The notes below the pieces were generated by a model that saw nothing but the letters and a program-made list of their open reading frames with translations, made no database searches and was not told the DNA's origin. Both the position numbers and the translations under genes were made by a program. DNA of 7,154 nt from Actinomycetota bacterium (GTDB lineage Bacteria; Actinomycetota; Thermoleophilia; Gaiellales; Gaiellaceae): contig JACDBY010000123.1 of the NCBI GenBank assembly GCA_013694685.1, positions 1 to 7,154 on the forward strand, written 5' to 3'. Positions 5,800 to 7,154 of the stretch are shown one piece after another (within the stretch, counting starts at the first letter, position 1; each line of letters begins with the position of its first letter).

Positions 5800-7154
5800 G
5801 TGTCAACCAGCGCGTCGAGCGTTTCGGGTATGGCGCGCCGGCGTCGCTCCTCCCGCCTCGCGGTGCGTCGGGCCGTCCTTGCGATCGGCCTCGTCGTCCT
5901 GCTCGCGATCGTCGCGACGACCCTCGCTGCAGGATCGCCGGCCCGGCTCGCGGCGGGTACGACAATCGCCGGGCTCGACGTCGGCGGGCTGCGCCTGGAC
6001 GCTGCCGCGGCCGTGCTCGAGCAGCGCGCCCAAGCGCTACAGCGGGAGCCCGTGACGTTCCTCGCGGCCGGCCGGACGTTCACCCTGACCGCCTCCCAAC
6101 TCGGGGTCCGCGCGGACTGGGAGGCGGCAGTTCGGACGGCGGCGGCCGCCAACAACGGCTTCGCCCCGCTCCGCGGGTTCCGGCGCATCCAGACGAGGCT
6201 CCTCGGCGCGAACGTCGAGCCCGAGGTCAGGGCCTATCCCTCCGTCCTGAAGTTCAGGGTCGCGACGATCGCGGAGGCGGTCGACCGGCCCACGGTCGAG
6301 GCGGCCGTTCGTCGCCGCGGGTTGCGGATCGACGTCACCCCGGCGCGAGCCGGCCTACGGCTCGATCGCGCACGGGCAGAGACGCTCGTCGTCGAATCGC
6401 TCGCCGGGCTCCACCGTGCAGGCACCGTGCGCCTCCCACTCGTCGCCGCCGTGCCGCAGGTGACCGCGGCCGAGCTCACCCAGGCGACGGCGGCCGCGCG
6501 CACGGCGCTCTCGGCGCCTGTGACGCTTGAGGTCGGCTCGACACGCTTCCGCCTAGCGCGCTGGCAGATCGCCGGGCTCCTCCGGCTGCCGTCGGACGGT
6601 GAGACGAGGTCGGCGATCGCCGGGCCGAAGGCAAATCGGTGGCTGGCCTCGCTCGCGGCGAAGGTCGAGCGGAAGCCGCGGGATGCGACGTTCAGCGTCG
6701 TCCAGGGCGGCATCGAGCTCGTCCCGTCGCGGCCGGGACGGGCGCTCGACGTCGAGGCAGCTCGCACCGCCCTCGAGGAGGCCGCCTTCTCCAGTACTGC
6801 ACGGCGTGCGAGCGTGGCGACGTTCGCCTCGCAGCCGGAGCGCACGACGACCGAGGCGAAGGCGATGGGCATCACCGGCATCGTCGGGTCGTACACGACG
6901 ACCTACGGCGGCACTCCGGGACGGATCCACAACGTCGCCCTGGTCGCCGAGCTGATCGACGGCGCCCTCGTCGCGCCGGGCGGGCGGTTTTCGTTCAACG
7001 GGACGACCGGCGAGCGGAACCAGGACAAGGGCTTCGAAGAGGCGCCCGTGATCATCAACGGCGAGCTGCAGACCGGGATCGGCGGCGGCGTCTGCCAGGT
7101 CTCGACGACGGTCTTCAACGCCGCGTTCGAAGCGGGTCTCTCGATCGAGCGGCG
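5800..7154 (+). CDS. VanW/YoaR-family membrane-anchored cell-envelope protein (3' end outside window)
   Basis: The frame stays open from 5800 to the window end, giving 451 residues. A short basic cytoplasmic tail (MARRRRSSRLAVRR, 11-24) precedes one hydrophobic helix (about 25-44), so the rest should be outside the membrane as a signal-anchored protein. Residues 52-110 (GTTIAGLDVGGLRLDAAA onward) and about 213-330 (through ELVPSRPGRALD, 306-317) resemble the repeated peptidoglycan-binding-like domain PF12229. From about 362 the VanW domain begins: GSYTTTYGG, then FSFNGTTGERN (398-408), KGFEEAPVI (410-418) and GIGGGVCQVSTTVFNAAF (426-443), containing the invariant GGGVCQ. The domain breaks off soon after at the edge. 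VanW occurs in some vancomycin-resistance clusters, but its biochemical role is unsettled. No resistance genes are nearby, so a cell-wall housekeeping role is likelier. GTG 5800 is chosen from the -10 spacing; ATG 5830 is an in-frame alternative without a clear ribosome site. Confidence 0.87.
   Translation, partial: MSTSASSVSGMARRRRSSRLAVRRAVLAIGLVVLLAIVATTLAAGSPARLAAGTTIAGLDVGGLRLDAAAAVLEQRAQALQREPVTFLAAGRTFTLTASQLGVRADWEAAVRTAAAANNGFAPLRGFRRIQTRLLGANVEPEVRAYPSVLKFRVATIAEAVDRPTVEAAVRRRGLRIDVTPARAGLRLDRARAETLVVESLAGLHRAGTVRLPLVAAVPQVTAAELTQATAAARTALSAPVTLEVGSTRFRLARWQIAGLLRLPSDGETRSAIAGPKANRWLASLAAKVERKPRDATFSVVQGGIELVPSRPGRALDVEAARTALEEAAFSSTARRASVATFASQPERTTTEAKAMGITGIVGSYTTTYGGTPGRIHNVALVAELIDGALVAPGGRFSFNGTTGERNQDKGFEEAPVIINGELQTGIGGGVCQVSTTVFNAAFEAGLSIER

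Noticed and set aside
3548..5965. A continuous minus-strand open frame of about 805 codons, which could suggest a much larger protein upstream of the winged-helix gene
   Set aside because: Only the part from 4720 down to 3548 matches a known family. The upstream part is antisense to the SDR and runs into the repeat region, and such long shadow frames are expected at this GC content.

Overview
This 7.15 kb window is GC-rich chromosomal DNA that reads as an actinobacterium, plausibly of the Thermoleophilia type (Gaiellales/Solirubrobacterales). The basis is codon use, TANNNT -10 boxes with poor -35 boxes, apparent leaderless starts, and the gene families present. This placement is an inference; no rRNA or other phylogenetic marker is present. 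There is no tRNA, CRISPR array, transposase or phage gene.

Layout, left to right. (1) Positions 2-262: the C-terminal ligand-binding part of a TetR/AcrR regulator, cut by the window edge and followed by a hairpin. (2) Positions 356-709: a decayed GNAT acetyltransferase pseudogene with several frameshifts and no acetyl-CoA-binding core, but with its -10 box still in place. (3) Positions 721-796: two strong hairpins separating the pseudogene from the convergent gene behind it. (4) Positions 834-2030 (-) and 2219-3397 (+): two divergent flavin acyl-CoA dehydrogenases, one glutaryl-CoA-dehydrogenase-like and one medium/short-chain-like. They share a 188-bp control region that carries a TetR-type palindrome just downstream of the second gene's -10 box. 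(5) A strong hairpin at 3410-3444 between convergent genes. (6) Positions 3548-4720 (-): a winged-helix protein of the HTH_42 (YcaQ/AlkZ-related) family that lacks the QxQ glycosylase motif. (7) Positions 4802-5632 (+): a classical short-chain dehydrogenase, divergent from the winged-helix gene, with a 23-bp palindrome between them. (8) Positions 5637-5739: a pair of inverted REP-like GGGGTCNGNCCCC hairpins. (9) Position 5800 to the window end (+): a membrane-anchored VanW/YoaR-family cell-envelope protein, open at the right edge.

How the genes fit together: the acyl-CoA dehydrogenase pair points to acyl-CoA or dicarboxylyl-CoA catabolism, probably under control of a TetR-type acyl-CoA sensor. 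The truncated regulator at the left edge is a natural but unproven candidate. The short-chain dehydrogenase may join the same oxidative metabolism, but has its own promoter. The winged-helix and VanW-type genes look like unrelated neighbours. I found no convincing new multi-gene system. The most interesting signals are regulatory: two operator-like palindromes, recurrent -10 boxes placed for leaderless transcripts, and several intergenic GC-rich palindromes that may be dispersed repeats.
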